DNA of 64,000 nucleotides from Megasphaera cerevisiae DSM 20462. GTDB taxonomy: Bacteria; Bacillota; Negativicutes; Veillonellales; Megasphaeraceae. Numbering within the stretch: the first letter of the stretch is position 1; each line of letters opens with the position of its first letter. The notes under the pieces are model-generated. The model was not told the origin of the DNA. It did not search any database and saw nothing but the letters and a program-made list of their open reading frames with translations. The stretch spans positions 1-64,000 of the forward strand of contig NZ_LEKT01000008.1 of NCBI RefSeq assembly GCF_001045675.1, read 5' to 3'. Both the position numbers and the translations under genes were made by a program. Below, piece by piece: positions 31,839-42,294 of this stretch.

Positions 31839-32549
31839 ATGAAACAAGAATATACACAGCGGACAGCCCGCCTGATCGGTCAGGATAACGTGGATGTGCT
31901 GGCTGAAAAAAAAGTATTGCTATTTGGTTTGGGCGGGGTTGGTTCGTTTGTTGCTGAAGCGCTGTGCCGCGCTGGGATTGGGCATTTGACTCTCGTCGAT
32001 GCGGATGTGTTTGATGCGTCTAATCTAAATCGTCAGCTAGGTGCTACCGTGCCGTCGATCGGACGGCATAAAACTGAGGTTATGAAGGAAAGGCTGCTGG
32101 CGATTAATCCGGAACTGCATGTCGAAACCCACTGTATTTTTTATCTGCCCGATTCACAGCAGGGCTTTATCTCTCGTTCCGGTGCCGATTATGTAGTAGA
32201 TGCTATTGATACGACAAGTGCTAAAATTGCTATTATCGACGAAGCCTATCATGCGGGAATACCTGTCATATCTTCGATGGGAGCAGGAAATAAACTGCAT
32301 CCTGAATACTTTGAGGTAGCAGAAATAGAAAAGACCTCCGTCGATCCGCTGGCAAAAATTATCCGCAGAGAATTAAAAAAAAGGAATATTCATCATATCA
32401 AGGTTGTATATTCCAGGGAACAGCCCCGCAGGGCCATCACGAGCGGTGAAGAAAAACGACCTAGCCCGGGCAGTATTTCCTTTGTGCCGGCGACGGCAGG
32501 GATGATTTTGGCCGGAGTCGTTGTCCGGGATATGCTTCATTTAGATTGA
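31839..32549 (+). CDS. tcdA: tRNA threonylcarbamoyladenosine dehydratase (TcdA/CsdL)
   Basis: 236 residues, ThiF/E1-like. ATP site LFGLGGVGSFVAEALCRAGI, then DADVFDASNLNRQLGA, and the TcdA-type middle VVDAIDTTSAKIAIIDEAYH with KLHPEYFEVAEIEKTSVDPL. Cyclises t6A37 of tRNA to ct6A. The t6A synthesis protein Sua5/TsaC is encoded in the same block (35921). The gene follows its neighbour by three bases. Confidence 0.88.
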   Translation: MKQEYTQRTARLIGQDNVDVLAEKKVLLFGLGGVGSFVAEALCRAGIGHLTLVDADVFDASNLNRQLGATVPSIGRHKTEVMKERLLAINPELHVETHCIFYLPDSQQGFISRSGADYVVDAIDTTSAKIAIIDEAYHAGIPVISSMGAGNKLHPEYFEVAEIEKTSVDPLAKIIRRELKKRNIHHIKVVYSREQPRRAITSGEEKRPSPGSISFVPATAGMILAGVVVRDMLHLD

Positions 32550-32685
32550 TATCATTTTTTTTTGCAGTATGCGGTGAGGTGCGCTTTTAGAACTGCCAGA
32601 TTTTTAAAAGGCAGATTTATACGGCAGATATGGGAATGTTTGGCCTGATGGATGAAAATTTTAATAAGAATGGTCATCCTTTTTC

Positions 32686-32714
32686 TTGCATTTCACTATG
32701 CTCTGTGCTATACT
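32686..32714 (+). promoter_or_regulatory. Promoter for rpmE
   Basis: TTGCAT, 17 bases, TATACT, 43 bases before the rpmE start. The spacer 32550-32685 holds a weak CTGCC...GGCAG hairpin and nothing else clear. Confidence 0.65.
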
Positions 32715-32757
32715 ATCCTAGCATAGGATTTGTATGATTGATAAGAAAGAGGTGTGA

Positions 32758-32967
32758 ATGGTGAAGGAAGGTATACATCCAAAGTACGGTACAGCCGTAG
32801 TCACATGTGCTTGCGGCAATACTTTTGAAACCGGTTCAACAAAATCTGAACTGCGTGTTGAAATTTGCTCTAAATGCCATCCGTTCTTTACGGGACAGCA
32901 GCGTAATCAGCAGGCTCGTGGCCGTATCGAACAGTTTAATAAACGTTATGGTAAAAAAGCTAAATAA
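32758..32967 (+). CDS. rpmE: 50S ribosomal protein L31 (zinc-binding form)
   Basis: 69 residues. [11 protein letters not shown] start, C-A-C-G-N-T-F and [13 protein letters not shown] with the Cys residues of the zinc (C+) form. A Zn-dependent L31. Start of the translation block rpmE, DUF1385, prfA, prmC, sua5. Confidence 0.95.
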   Translation: MVKEGIHPKYGTAVVTCACGNTFETGSTKSELRVEICSKCHPFFTGQQRNQQARGRIEQFNKRYGKKAK

Positions 32968-33038
32968 GCAGCAGTACAAACGAGCAGCAGAGCAGAAATG
33001 CTCTGCTCTATTTGTATGTATAGAAGGAGGGGTGTTCA

Positions 33039-33971
33039 GTGAATAAGCCTAAAACATATGTAGGCGGCCAGGCCGTGATTGAAGGTGTTATGATGCGCGG
33101 TCCTGAATATATAGCAACGGCCGTCCGCACACCGTCAGGAGAAATTACAGTCAAAAAGGATCCGGTTCATTCGATTACGGAAAAATATCCTATTTTAAAG
33201 AAGCCTTTTATTCGGGGGAGCGTCGCTTTATGTGAGTCTCTTGTATACGGAATGAAAAGCTTGTCCTATTCGGCCCAGGCTGCCGGTGAGGAGGACGAAC
33301 AGCTTACAGGCAAGCAGATGGCTCTTACGATGGCATTTTCTGTTGTTTTGGCAGTCGTTTTTTTTCTGCTTATTCCGACCTATGGGGCTAAATTTATTCC
33401 CGGGGTGGAAGATAGCCCTGTGCGTTTGAATATTGTGGAGGGCGTATTGCGCCTTGCTATATTTTTGCTGTATATATGGGGGATCTCTCTTACCAGTGAT
33501 ATCCGGCGCGTTTTTGAATATCATGGCGCGGAACATAAAACGATTTGGACGTATGAATCGGGTCAGCCCCTAACCGTGGAAAATGTTAAGAGGCATAGCC
33601 GCCTGCATCCGCGGTGCGGTACGAATTTTCTTCTTATCGTTATGGTGGTTTCCATTTTTGTATTTGCATTTTTAGGATGGCCGACTCTGGTGGAACGGGT
33701 TTTATCCCGGATTATCCTAATGCCGGTCGTGGCTGGTATCAGCTATGAAATGATACGTCTGGCCGGACGTACGAGGAATCCCTGGGTGCAGTTGCTGTTT
33801 AAACCGGGACTGTGGCTGCAATATCTGACAACACGAGAACCTCACGCCGATCAGATTGAAGTCGCTATCAAGGCACTGGAAGCAGTCAAGCCGGCAGAAG
33901 AAACACCCCATACAGATGCGGCGGTGGGCATTCCGTCAGTAAGCGAAGAGACAGAGGAGAAGGAGAGATAA
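33039..33971 (+). CDS. DUF1385 membrane protein
   Basis: 310 residues from GTG (AGAAGGAGGGG upstream). Start [18 protein letters not shown], then several membrane segments, with the conserved [13 protein letters not shown] and [12 protein letters not shown] between them. This family is found next to prfA and prmC in many Firmicutes, but its function is not established. The context suggests a link to translation or envelope. The acidic C-terminal tail is variable. Confidence 0.88.
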   Translation: MNKPKTYVGGQAVIEGVMMRGPEYIATAVRTPSGEITVKKDPVHSITEKYPILKKPFIRGSVALCESLVYGMKSLSYSAQAAGEEDEQLTGKQMALTMAFSVVLAVVFFLLIPTYGAKFIPGVEDSPVRLNIVEGVLRLAIFLLYIWGISLTSDIRRVFEYHGAEHKTIWTYESGQPLTVENVKRHSRLHPRCGTNFLLIVMVVSIFVFAFLGWPTLVERVLSRIILMPVVAGISYEMIRLAGRTRNPWVQLLFKPGLWLQYLTTREPHADQIEVAIKALEAVKPAEETPHTDAAVGIPSVSEETEEKER

Positions 33972-33975
33972 GAAC

Positions 33976-35061
33976 GTGTTCATCGATAAAGTGCAGGCAG
34001 TAGAAAATAAATTTATGGATTTGGAGCAGCGGATCAGCGATCCCGATATCATTGCCCGGCAGGAGGAGTGGCAGAGGCTGACGAAAGAGCATGCCGCTCT
34101 GTCGCCGATTGTTGAAGCTTTTAGGAGGTATAAAGAGGTATCGGAAGTGATTCGGGGGGATAAAGAAATCCTGGATGATCCTGAAAGTGATGCAGATTTA
34201 ATCGCCATGGCTAAGGAGGAAATGAGTGATCTCGTCAAAGCACAGGCTGCGTTGGAGGAGCAGCTCCATCTGTTGATGCTGCCTAAAGATCCTCAGGACG
34301 ATAAAAGCGTTATTATGGAAATCCGTGCCGGAGCCGGTGGTGACGAGGCGGCTTTGTTTGCTGGAGATTTATTCCGCATGTATATGAAGTACATTGAAAA
34401 GCAGTCAGGATGGAAGGCTAGCATCATCAGCTCTAATGCGCCTGAATTAGGCGGCTTTAAAGAAGTGATTTTTTCCGTTGAGGGAGCCGGGGTGTACGGC
34501 AGATTGAAATACGAATCAGGTGTACATCGTGTACAGCGTGTACCAGTCACAGAGGCTGGCGGACGTATTCATACGTCGACGGCTACGGTAGCCGTGCTGC
34601 CGGAAGCGGAAGATGTGGAAATCGATTTGAATATGGATGATGTCCGCGTCGATTATTATCGGGCCAGCGGTGCTGGCGGCCAGCACGTCAACAAGACGAG
34701 TTCGGCTGTCCGTATGACGCATATCCCCACGGGGATTGTCGTAGAATGCCAGGATGAACGATCACAGCTGGAAAACAGGGCTAAGGCTGTCCGGGTTCTA
34801 AAGGCACGGCTTCTCGATAAGGCGCGTCAGGAGGCTGATGCAGAAGTAACGGAAGCGCGGCGCAGCCAAGTCGGTACGGGAGATCGCAGTGAACGTATCC
34901 GGACCTATAATTTTCCGCAGGGACGCGTCACCGATCACCGCATCAATCTGACCTTATACAAGCTGGAAAATATCCTCAACGGCGATGTGGATGAATTTAT
35001 ACAAGCATTGGCAGAAGCCCGCCGGTCTGAATTGATGAAGGAAGAAGAGGAACATGACTAA
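33976..35061 (+). CDS. prfA: Peptide chain release factor 1
   Basis: 361 residues from GTG. Recognises UAA and UAG: stop-codon motif PVT in [14 protein letters not shown] (the PxT form of RF1), and the catalytic GGQ in [12 protein letters not shown] (about residues 231-233), whose Gln is the substrate of the methyltransferase PrmC encoded next. Full length. Overlaps prmC by 8 bases. Confidence 0.95.
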   Translation: MFIDKVQAVENKFMDLEQRISDPDIIARQEEWQRLTKEHAALSPIVEAFRRYKEVSEVIRGDKEILDDPESDADLIAMAKEEMSDLVKAQAALEEQLHLLMLPKDPQDDKSVIMEIRAGAGGDEAALFAGDLFRMYMKYIEKQSGWKASIISSNAPELGGFKEVIFSVEGAGVYGRLKYESGVHRVQRVPVTEAGGRIHTSTATVAVLPEAEDVEIDLNMDDVRVDYYRASGAGGQHVNKTSSAVRMTHIPTGIVVECQDERSQLENRAKAVRVLKARLLDKARQEADAEVTEARRSQVGTGDRSERIRTYNFPQGRVTDHRINLTLYKLENILNGDVDEFIQALAEARRSELMKEEEEHD

Positions 35062-35914
35062 AATCTGGACCATAGGGGAGCTTCTGCAGTGGACCCAGCA
35101 GTTTTTTGTCCAGAAAGGAATCGATTCAGCCCGTCTGGATGCAGAAATTCTTTTGGCACACGTTCTTCGGAAGGAACGGATTTATTTATATTCTCACTAT
35201 GATGAACCCATGAATCCGCAAGAGCTTTCTGTTTACCGGGATATGGTTAAGCAAAGAGCCGGGCGGCTCTCTGTCGCACATATTTTGGGGAGAAAAGCGT
35301 TTATGGGGATGGATTTCTGTGTGAACCGAGATGTATTGGTGCCGCGACCGGAAACGGAACTGCTTGTGGAAACAATTTTGGAACAGGCCGGGCGTGACGG
35401 GGCAGTATCTGTTCTTGATATTGGCACGGGCAGCGGGGCTGTTATTCTCAGTATTCTGCAGTATATGCCTCAGGCTTGCGGCAGCGGCGTGGATATTTCC
35501 CCGCAGGCGCTGGCGGTTGCGAAAAAGAATGGTGCGGCGCTGCAGTTGTCGGAGCGAGTAACGTGGATTGAAAGCGATATTGTATCCGGTGTGTCTCCAC
35601 AGGTTTTTGACTGGATCGTTTCGAATCCGCCGTATTTGACGCAGGCAGATATGGAGCAGCTGGAACCGGAAGTTAGGTATGATCCTCCGCAAGCCCTATT
35701 CGGTGGGACAGACGGACTGGATATATATCGCCGCATGGCTGAAGAATGTTGGTCGTACTTGAAACAAGACGGCTTTTTTGCTGTTGAAATCGGCGCCGGA
35801 CAGGCCAATGAGGTAATCGCTGTTTTTACGCATACTGGAATGTACGGTCACGTTCGTACCGTAAAAGACTATGGCGGCATAGAACGGGTGATTTTATTTA
35901 CACGAAAAGGGTAG
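35054..35914 (+). CDS. prmC: Release factor glutamine methyltransferase
   Basis: 286 residues. SAM-binding motif [14 protein letters not shown] and the glutamine-binding NPPY in VSNPPYLTQ, with an N-terminal helical domain ([11 protein letters not shown]). Methylates the GGQ of RF1 and RF2. Translationally coupled to prfA by overlap. Confidence 0.94.
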   Translation: MTKIWTIGELLQWTQQFFVQKGIDSARLDAEILLAHVLRKERIYLYSHYDEPMNPQELSVYRDMVKQRAGRLSVAHILGRKAFMGMDFCVNRDVLVPRPETELLVETILEQAGRDGAVSVLDIGTGSGAVILSILQYMPQACGSGVDISPQALAVAKKNGAALQLSERVTWIESDIVSGVSPQVFDWIVSNPPYLTQADMEQLEPEVRYDPPQALFGGTDGLDIYRRMAEECWSYLKQDGFFAVEIGAGQANEVIAVFTHTGMYGHVRTVKDYGGIERVILFTRKG

Positions 35915-35920
35915 ATGTAT

Positions 35921-36970
35921 ATGAAACGAACTAATCTGGTACATATTACAGACATAGAAAAGGATGCTGCTGTGCTTCGGGAAGCCGGCCGTATCATACG
36001 CTGCGGTGGCCTTGTCGTTTTTCCGACGGAAACGGTATATGGCATTGGTGCCAACGGGTTGGATGCCGATGCCTGCCGCAGCATTTATACAGCCAAAGGG
36101 CGCCCCAGTGATAATCCGCTGATACTTACTGTGCCGGACAAGCAGTCTGTGCTGCAGGCTGCGGCGGTTATTACGGCGACGGCCCAAAAGCTGATGGATC
36201 GATTTTGGCCGGGACCGCTGACAATTATTTTTCCTCGTCAGAAAACTGTGCCGGACGCGGCGACCGGCGGTCTGGATACGGTCGCGCTTCGCTGCCCGGA
36301 CCATGCGGTGGCCCGCGCGTTTCTGCAGTATGCAGGCGTACCGGTAGCCGGTCCCAGCGCCAACTTGTCGACGCGGCCCAGCCCAACAACGGCCGCAGAA
36401 GTTCTTCATGATATGGATGGACGGGTAGATATGATCCTTGACGGGGGGCCCTGCCATATCGGAGTTGAATCGACGATTGTTGAATGTAATAATGATGATA
36501 CGGTGACGATTCTCCGCCCAGGCGGTGTTACCGTCGATATGCTGCAGGAGGTCGTGGGGCATGTCCGCATTGATACGAGCCTTGTAACCGGCAAGGGGGT
36601 TCCAAAGGCGCCGGGTATGAAATACCGCCATTATGCGCCGGCAGCACCTATGATGGCGGTCGTTGGAACGGTGTCGGCCGTAACAGATAAGCTGCAGGAG
36701 CTGTATGCGGCAGCAGTTGGAGAAGGGAAAACGGTGGGATTTCTGGTGAGTCGTGAAGTGGGTCTGCATTTTCCACAGGAAAATATGTATATATGGGGCA
36801 GCCACAACGATAAGGCCGCCTTGGCCAGTCAGCTGTATACGGGCCTTTTGTTTTTTGATTCCGATCCTGTCGATTTGATACTTGCTGAAGGAACAGATGA
36901 CAGCGGGTTGGGGATGGCAATTATGAACCGCATGAAAAAAGCGGCAGGCGGCCAGGTTATCCTTTTGTAA
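35921..36970 (+). CDS. L-threonylcarbamoyladenylate synthase, Sua5 type
   Basis: 349 residues from ATG 35921 (AAAAGGG 9 bases upstream; ATG 35915 is too close). N-terminal YrdC domain (VVFPTETVYGIGANGLDA, KGRPSDNPL, RFWPGPLTII, GPSANLSTRPSPT), then the linker PGMKYRHYAPAAP and the C-terminal Sua5 domain. Makes threonylcarbamoyl-AMP for tRNA t6A. It is functionally linked to tcdA upstream. Confidence 0.93.
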   Translation: MKRTNLVHITDIEKDAAVLREAGRIIRCGGLVVFPTETVYGIGANGLDADACRSIYTAKGRPSDNPLILTVPDKQSVLQAAAVITATAQKLMDRFWPGPLTIIFPRQKTVPDAATGGLDTVALRCPDHAVARAFLQYAGVPVAGPSANLSTRPSPTTAAEVLHDMDGRVDMILDGGPCHIGVESTIVECNNDDTVTILRPGGVTVDMLQEVVGHVRIDTSLVTGKGVPKAPGMKYRHYAPAAPMMAVVGTVSAVTDKLQELYAAAVGEGKTVGFLVSREVGLHFPQENMYIWGSHNDKAALASQLYTGLLFFDSDPVDLILAEGTDDSGLGMAIMNRMKKAAGGQVILL

Positions 36971-37078
36971 GAAGACAATGGGACTGACAGGAAAAATATA
37001 TCTTTTCACCGTCTATGGGAAGGGGTATAATTGAGATAGCAAAAGCTTACATTAGGAACCCACCAAGGAGGAAAAACG

Positions 37079-37516
37079 ATGAAATTAGTGATTGGTGCTG
37101 ATCACGGCGGATTTGACCTGAAGGAAAATATTAAAGAATATTTGAAGGAACAGCAGATTGCTTTTACGGATTACGGCACGTTGACACCGGAACGCTGCGA
37201 TTATCCGGTAGTTGCCAAAAAAGTTGCAGAAGCTGTTGCAGACGGGACTTTTGACTGTGGCATACTGATTTGCGGTACGGGCATTGGGATTGGAATTGCG
37301 GCCAACAAGGTACACGGTATCCGAGCGGCGTTATGTCATGATATGTTTTCTGCGGAATATAGCCGCCGTCATAATGATGCCAATATTTTAACCATGGGTG
37401 GCCGCGTTATTGGACCGGGACTGGCTAGAGAAATAGTTCGCATTTTTTTGAATACCGGTTTTGATGGTGGACGTCATGCCGAACGTGTTGCCATGATTAC
37501 AAAAATGGACAAGTAA
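37079..37516 (+). CDS. rpiB: Ribose-5-phosphate isomerase B
   Basis: 145 residues, AAGGAGG 7 bases upstream. [17 protein letters not shown] start, catalytic Cys in [15 protein letters not shown], and [15 protein letters not shown]. Interconverts ribose-5-P and ribulose-5-P. An upstream GGTATAATT at about 37024 may be its -10 box. Followed by upp, which uses a ribose-derived substrate (PRPP). Confidence 0.93.
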   Translation: MKLVIGADHGGFDLKENIKEYLKEQQIAFTDYGTLTPERCDYPVVAKKVAEAVADGTFDCGILICGTGIGIGIAANKVHGIRAALCHDMFSAEYSRRHNDANILTMGGRVIGPGLAREIVRIFLNTGFDGGRHAERVAMITKMDK

Positions 37517-37542
37517 AACTATTGGAAGGAAGTGTTACAGAC

Positions 37543-38166
37543 ATGCAGGTGCAAGTCATGAATCATCCGCTTATTCAGCATAAGGTTACGCTGATGCGGC
37601 AAAAGGAAACGGGCTCCAAGGATTTTCGCAATTTGCTGGAAGAAATTACCATGCTCATGGGGTATGAAATTACGAGGGATCTGCCTCTGGAAGATGTGGT
37701 TATCGAAACGCCGATAGCCAAGATGACAGGAAAACAAATCAGCGGCAAAAAGATGGGAATTGTTCCCGTCCTGCGGGCAGGCCTCGGCATGGTGCAGGGC
37801 ATGCTGAATTTGGTCCCGACGGCTAAGGTCGGACATATCGGCCTGTACCGGGATCCGCAAACATTGGAGCCGGTGGAATATTACTGCAAACTTCCCGATG
37901 TTGTTGATCGTGATTTTATTATTGTCGATCCCATGCTGGCTACCGGCGGCAGCGCATCGGCGGCTATTACGCTGCTGAAAAATAAAGGGATTGAAAATAT
38001 CAAGCTGATGTGTCTTGTTGCGGCACCAGAGGGCGTTCAGCGTATTAATAAGGATCATCCTGATGTCCGTATTTATGTCGCCGCTCTTGATGATAAATTA
38101 AATGAACATGGCTATATCGTACCGGGTCTCGGAGATGCCGGTGACCGCATTTTTGGCACTAAATAA
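37543..38166 (+). CDS. upp: Uracil phosphoribosyltransferase
   Basis: 207 residues from ATG 37543 (GGAAGGAAG upstream). PRPP loop [40 protein letters not shown] and C-terminal uracil-binding [16 protein letters not shown]. Salvages uracil to UMP. Confidence 0.95.
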   Translation: MQVQVMNHPLIQHKVTLMRQKETGSKDFRNLLEEITMLMGYEITRDLPLEDVVIETPIAKMTGKQISGKKMGIVPVLRAGLGMVQGMLNLVPTAKVGHIGLYRDPQTLEPVEYYCKLPDVVDRDFIIVDPMLATGGSASAAITLLKNKGIENIKLMCLVAAPEGVQRINKDHPDVRIYVAALDDKLNEHGYIVPGLGDAGDRIFGTK

Positions 38167-38187
38167 AACTGCTATACATATAGATTG

Positions 38188-38223
38188 CCGCCGCATATTT
38201 TCTGTTTCGAAAGCATGCGGCGG
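38188..38223 (+). terminator. Hairpin after upp
   Basis: CCGCCGCAT, 18-base loop, ATGCGGCGG, then TAGTCTTTCTT. A likely weak terminator between upp and the LysE-family gene. Confidence 0.6.
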
Positions 38224-38245
38224 TAGTCTTTCTTGGAGGGAAACA

Positions 38246-38827
38246 ATGGAACTAGCCGCCTTTTTATCATTCGTTGCAACCATGTCCTTTACTCCGGGAC
38301 CCAATAACCTTATGGCGTTGTCACAAAGCCGGCGCCTGGGATTTTTCGGAGCGCTGCCTTTTTTGGCAGGCCTTTTTATTAGCTTTTTTATTATTGATGC
38401 CCTTGTCGTTCTGTGCCTGCAGTCACTGCAGGGGATTTTACCGCGTATAGAAGTACCGCTTAAGGTGGCAGGAACTGTGTATATTTTGTTTTTGACATAT
38501 AAAACGGCAATGCCGTCTGGAGAAAAAACAGCAGTTCAGCCCGGAAGCGGTACGCTTTTTATGTCAGGAATACTTCTCAATCTGACTAATGTAAAGGTTA
38601 TCTTGTACATGATCATGGGGTATATATCCTTTATACTCCCTGCCTATGCGAGTATATTTATGATTGCTATACTGGGAGCCGTGATGTGTTTGGCAGCATC
38701 TTTGTCCAATATTCTTTGGGCTTTGGCCGGTGCTGGATTAAGTCGTCTTTTTAACCGCTATGAAAAGTGGTGCAGTGCTGTATTGGCGATGATGCTCTTG
38801 TTTTCGGCAGCAGAGATTTGGCTGTAA
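38246..38827 (+). CDS. LysE-family amino acid exporter
   Basis: 193 residues from ATG 38246 (TTGGAGGGAAAC upstream). Six membrane helices with the family start FVATMSFTPGPNNLMALSQS and the middle LFMSGILLNLTNVKVILYM. Exports an amino acid or related amine; the substrate is unknown. Adjacent to metA/metY but on the other strand. Confidence 0.87.
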   Translation: MELAAFLSFVATMSFTPGPNNLMALSQSRRLGFFGALPFLAGLFISFFIIDALVVLCLQSLQGILPRIEVPLKVAGTVYILFLTYKTAMPSGEKTAVQPGSGTLFMSGILLNLTNVKVILYMIMGYISFILPAYASIFMIAILGAVMCLAASLSNILWALAGAGLSRLFNRYEKWCSAVLAMMLLFSAAEIWL

Positions 38828-38831
38828 GTAC

Positions 38832-38877
38832 AAAAAAAGCAGACTGCTCTGTAAATCAAAGCAATCTGTCTTTTTTG
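38832..38877. terminator. Bidirectional terminator
   Basis: A-run with GCAGACTGCT, a 9-base loop, AGCAATCTGTC and a T-run; imperfect stem between the converging LysE-type gene and metA. Confidence 0.7.
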
Positions 38878-38885
38878 TATTTCGG

Positions 38886-39863
38886 TTATAGCCGTGTAGC
38901 GGCATACGGAGAAGATACTGTATGCTGCCAAAGATTAGCCGATTCGGTCTTCTCCAAGTCTTCCAGCTGGTACGGTGTGTCCTGGTACACCAAATTGAGC
39001 CAGTTGTGATAAAATAAATGTGCGTAACTGCACCATGTAAAAACAGGTGTGTTCTGATCATTGTTTTTTGGGTAATAATGCTCGGGAATCGCGATGGGAA
39101 GCCCTTTTTCTTTGTCACGGAGGTATTCGGTTTCCAATGTGCGTCGGTCATATTCAAAATGACCCAGAACAAAGAATAGACGGCGATCGGGGGTCCCCAT
39201 GATATTGATTCCTGTTTGGGTAGACCGGGATAAAATATCGAGTTTCGGCGTGTTATAAACCTGGATGTCATTGATGGCAGTGTGACGAGATTGTGGAATA
39301 AAATACCGATCGTCAAAGCCGCGCAGCAGGGGATGATTCTTTTGTGTGAGGGCGTATTCGTAAATGCCAAATAATTTAGCCGGCAATAGGCGCTTTTCAA
39401 TACCATAATAGTGGTATAAAGCAGCCTGCGCTCCCCAGCAGAAAAAAAGAGATGAATAGGCATGCGTTTTGGCCCACTCCAGATAGGTCACGATTTCCTG
39501 CCAGTAATCGACCTGCTCAAATTCGATTTTTTCTACAGGAGCGCCTGTAATAATAAGCCCGTCATAATATTTATCATTGATATCATCAAAGGTATAATAG
39601 TTTTGTTCCAGATAGGAGGGATCTGTATGGGTGGATTCATGCGTCGTCGTGTGGCAGAAATCAATTTCTACCTGCAGTGGAGAGTCGCCCAGCAGACGGA
39701 GAAGCTGTAATTCCGTCGGCTTTTTCAACGGCATCAAATTGAGGATGAGAATGCGCAGGGGACGAATATCCTGATGAATAGCCTGCCCCTTATCGATCGT
39801 ACAAATTCCCTCTTCATGAAGTTTTTCTTTTGCGGATAATCCGTCAGCGATTTTTATTGGCAT
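38886..39863 (-). CDS. metAA: Homoserine O-acetyltransferase (MetA family)
   Basis: 325 residues of the MetA fold: LILNLMPLKKPTELQLLRLL, catalytic Cys in FFCWGAQAALYHYYG, and HPLLRGFDDRYFIPQSRHT with the His/Glu partners. Residue 111 is Glu (TGAPVE), which in this family goes with acetyl-CoA use; Gly there goes with succinyl-CoA. The downstream step enzyme encoded just upstream is an O-acetylhomoserine sulfhydrylase, which agrees. Second gene of the metY-metA operon. Confidence 0.92.
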   Translation of the reverse strand: MPIKIADGLSAKEKLHEEGICTIDKGQAIHQDIRPLRILILNLMPLKKPTELQLLRLLGDSPLQVEIDFCHTTTHESTHTDPSYLEQNYYTFDDINDKYYDGLIITGAPVEKIEFEQVDYWQEIVTYLEWAKTHAYSSLFFCWGAQAALYHYYGIEKRLLPAKLFGIYEYALTQKNHPLLRGFDDRYFIPQSRHTAINDIQVYNTPKLDILSRSTQTGINIMGTPDRRLFFVLGHFEYDRRTLETEYLRDKEKGLPIAIPEHYYPKNNDQNTPVFTWCSYAHLFYHNWLNLVYQDTPYQLEDLEKTESANLWQHTVSSPYAATRL

Positions 39864-39912
39864 ACGGCGTTACTTCCTTTACGAATGTACTTTAATACTA
39901 AAATTTTGGGTA

Positions 39913-41199
39913 TCAGACCTGTGCCAGTGCCTGTTCAATATCGGTTAGCAGATCTTCGACATTTTCCAAACCAACGGAAATGCGGACAGTGCCGGGGGTG
40001 ATTCCACAAGCCTTCTGCGCTTCCGGCGTGAGCTGCTGATGTGTTGTCGAAGCAGGATGCACGAGAAGGGATTTGGAATCGCCGACATTGGCAAGATCGG
40101 AGAAAATATCGGCACTGTCAATGAACTTACGAGCAGCACTGTAGCCGCCGGTCAATTCAAAAGAAAAAATGGAACCGGCGCCCTTTGGAAAATATTTCTG
40201 GGCCAGTGCGTAATAGGGAGAAGAAGGAAGAGACGGATAGTTGACCTTGGATACCTTGGGATGATTTTCCAGATACGCTGCGATTTTTTGTGCATTTTCC
40301 ACATGTCGTTCGATACGCAGTGATAAGGATTCCAAACCTTGAATGAGAAGCCATGCGTTAAAAGGGCTGATGCAGGCACCTAAATCTCGCAGCGCTTTGG
40401 CGCGGATACGGGTGACAAAACCGGCTCCCGGTACATCTGTGGCAAAATTCACGCCGTTGTAAGACGCGTCGGGAGACGCTATTTCCGGGAAACGTCCCGA
40501 ACCTTCCCAATCGAATTTGCCGTTTTCCACAATTAGTCCGCCTAATGTTGTGCCATGGCCGCCGATGAATTTTGTGGCCGAATGGACGACAATATCTGCG
40601 CCATGTTCGAGAGGACGGAACAGGTACGGAGTGGCGAAGGTACTATCCACGATGACCGGCAGGCCGTGCTTATGAGCGACAGCGGCAATCCCTTCGAAGT
40701 CGGGGATATTGATAGCCGGATTGCCCAGGCTTTCAATATAAACGGCCTTGGTTTTATCATTGATCTGCTGTTCGAAGGATGCCGGATCGTCGGGATCAGC
40801 AAAGCGGGTAGCAATTCCCAGATGCTTGAATGTTTCCGTGAATAATTCGATCGTACCGCCGTATAATGTCGGAGCCGCTACAATTTCATCACCGGAACCA
40901 GCTACATTGAGTATGCAGTAAGCAATTGCCGAGGCACCACTGGCGGTGGCTAATCCTGCTGTACCGCCCTCCAGAGCAGCAATGCGTTTTTCCAGTACCT
41001 CCTGTGTGGGATTGGTCAGACGGCTGTAAATAAAGCCCGGCTTGCGCAGTCCAAAAAGATCCTCACCTTCCTGCGTATCTTTAAAAACGTAAGACGTTGT
41101 CTGATAAATAGGAACCGCCCGGGCTCCCGTTGCCGGGTCCGGAACCTGTCCGGCGTGCTGCTGCAATGTTTCGAATTTGTAATTTGTATTTTTGCTCAT
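39913..41199 (-). CDS. metY: O-acetylhomoserine sulfhydrylase
   Basis: 428 residues, PLP-dependent Cys/Met metabolism enzyme. Start [20 protein letters not shown], cofactor lysine in [16 protein letters not shown], and [14 protein letters not shown]. Makes homocysteine from O-acetylhomoserine and sulfide. AGGATTTAT lies before the ATG and a T-box leader precedes it, so methionine-tRNA charging should control it and metA together. Confidence 0.93.
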   Translation of the reverse strand: MSKNTNYKFETLQQHAGQVPDPATGARAVPIYQTTSYVFKDTQEGEDLFGLRKPGFIYSRLTNPTQEVLEKRIAALEGGTAGLATASGASAIAYCILNVAGSGDEIVAAPTLYGGTIELFTETFKHLGIATRFADPDDPASFEQQINDKTKAVYIESLGNPAINIPDFEGIAAVAHKHGLPVIVDSTFATPYLFRPLEHGADIVVHSATKFIGGHGTTLGGLIVENGKFDWEGSGRFPEIASPDASYNGVNFATDVPGAGFVTRIRAKALRDLGACISPFNAWLLIQGLESLSLRIERHVENAQKIAAYLENHPKVSKVNYPSLPSSPYYALAQKYFPKGAGSIFSFELTGGYSAARKFIDSADIFSDLANVGDSKSLLVHPASTTHQQLTPEAQKACGITPGTVRISVGLENVEDLLTDIEQALAQV

Positions 41200-41249
41200 T
41201 ATAAATCCTCCCAGTCAAAATAAATTGTAAACTTGAAAGGCTGTGTTGT

Positions 41250-41530
41250 AATAAAAAAAGCTCCCATCCCTTATACAAGGGACGGAAGCACCGTGATACC
41301 ACCCAATTTTACCTAATCTTCGCAGATCAGATCTCTTCAGGTACGCAGGCATATGCCTTAAATACCATAGCACGATAACGGGTGCACCCGGGCGGCCTAA
41401 TTATTCGGCCAGCCTGCTCGGAGTCCATCTTCCACGAACTATCTTGTATTCCCTTTCACCAAACGGGAACTCTCTGTGCCAATCCTTTTCGTGTACTCTT
41501 CTCTTCATTGCAACACTATCAAGTTATTGA
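41250..41530 (-). promoter_or_regulatory. T-box leader (probable tRNA-Met specifier)
   Basis: On the minus strand the T-box sequence GGGTGGTATCACGG is followed by a terminator hairpin (CGTCCCTTGTATAAGGGATG region with GGAGC, then TTTTTTT), and upstream lies a stem I with AAGATGGAC, where ATG can serve as the Met specifier codon. The paired antiterminator/terminator layout is textbook. When uncharged tRNA-Met rises, metY-metA should be read through. The exact specifier should be checked by folding. Confidence 0.88.
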
Positions 41531-41534
41531 CGCT

Positions 41535-41563
41535 AGTGTATCACTGGAAAAACGATTTGTCAA
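41535..41563 (-). promoter_or_regulatory. Promoter of the T-box/metY transcript
   Basis: On the minus strand TTGACA (41558-41563), 17 bases, TACACT (41535-41540). Confidence 0.85.
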
Positions 41564-41637
41564 TTTTTTTTTAAAATAATGGGGGATGGAACGGTTTCTG
41601 ATTGACCGCTATTTTATATGTAAGCAAGGTACAAATT

Positions 41638-42099
41638 AAAATGATATGTCATTCATTTGAAGGGAAGCGACAAAGGAAAAAAGCTGTCATTCAAGAAGAG
41701 CAGCGATATATTGAAGCCCATTGGGACAGTATACAATGGACGTTGCACGATCCGAATATATCGAGCAGTATGGGATGCCATGTCAGCTATTTCTTATTCG
41801 AATGATTGAGCTCGCGGGGCATGGGGTGGAGTAAAAAAGGTTCGGAACAGATCGCAGAGCTGCGGGCGATGCGATTGCAATGGCGGCAATATAGCGGCAT
41901 ACGTCGAAGAAAGAATGATAGTGCGTACCCATCAATCCCCCTCCCGACAGTATGGGAAGCTGTATTGAAAAAAAGATTTCCAGTCACAGTCATTTGTATT
42001 GCAGCCAGGCGGTTAAGCGGTATAGTATGCCGGGAAGTGCATCAGCATTGCATCGTTGGATGTGTGATAAGAACACAGTGGTTTTATGAATTGATGTAA
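41638..42099 (+). pseudogene. Remnant of a UPF0236/ISLre2-type transposase (C-terminal part)
   Basis: The frame reads FEGKRQRKKAVIQEEQRYIE, then AHWDSIQW, GCHVSYFLFE, then TGA at 41803, and goes on without shift as LSSRGMGWSKKGSEQIAELR. The pattern GCHVSH...L-SSRxMGWS-x-GA-x-x-x-ARLR is that of the C-terminal end of UPF0236 transposases of the ISLre2 family. The N-terminal two thirds are missing and an in-frame stop cuts the rest, so it is a dead fragment. The stretch after about 41900 is degraded. Confidence 0.65.
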
Positions 42100-42169
42100 G
42101 CTGAACAAAAAAAGAATGCCTTCAAAAAAGATACCCACAATAATTTGACACTATCTCTGTAAAAAAAAC

Positions 42170-42198
42170 TTGACAAAGAAAGGGAGAATCTGTAAAAT
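42170..42198 (+). promoter_or_regulatory. Promoter for rplM-rpsI
   Basis: TTGACA, 17 bases, TAAAAT, 96 bases before rplM. Confidence 0.8.
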
Positions 42199-42206
42199 AA
42201 GTAGGT

Positions 42207-42258
42207 AAGCTTTTCACTTGGACTCCACTTAGCCCCGGAGAAAAAGACCTAAAAGCTT
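42207..42258 (+). promoter_or_regulatory. Leader hairpin of rplM (L13-leader candidate)
   Basis: AAGCTTTT at 42207-42214 pairs with AAAAGCTT at 42251-42258 around a loop with CCCCGG. Many Firmicutes have an L13-binding leader in this place; whether this is one must be tested against the family model. Confidence 0.4.
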
Positions 42259-42294
42259 AGGTTCGTTAGTTATATCAGGGAGGAATTATACAGC

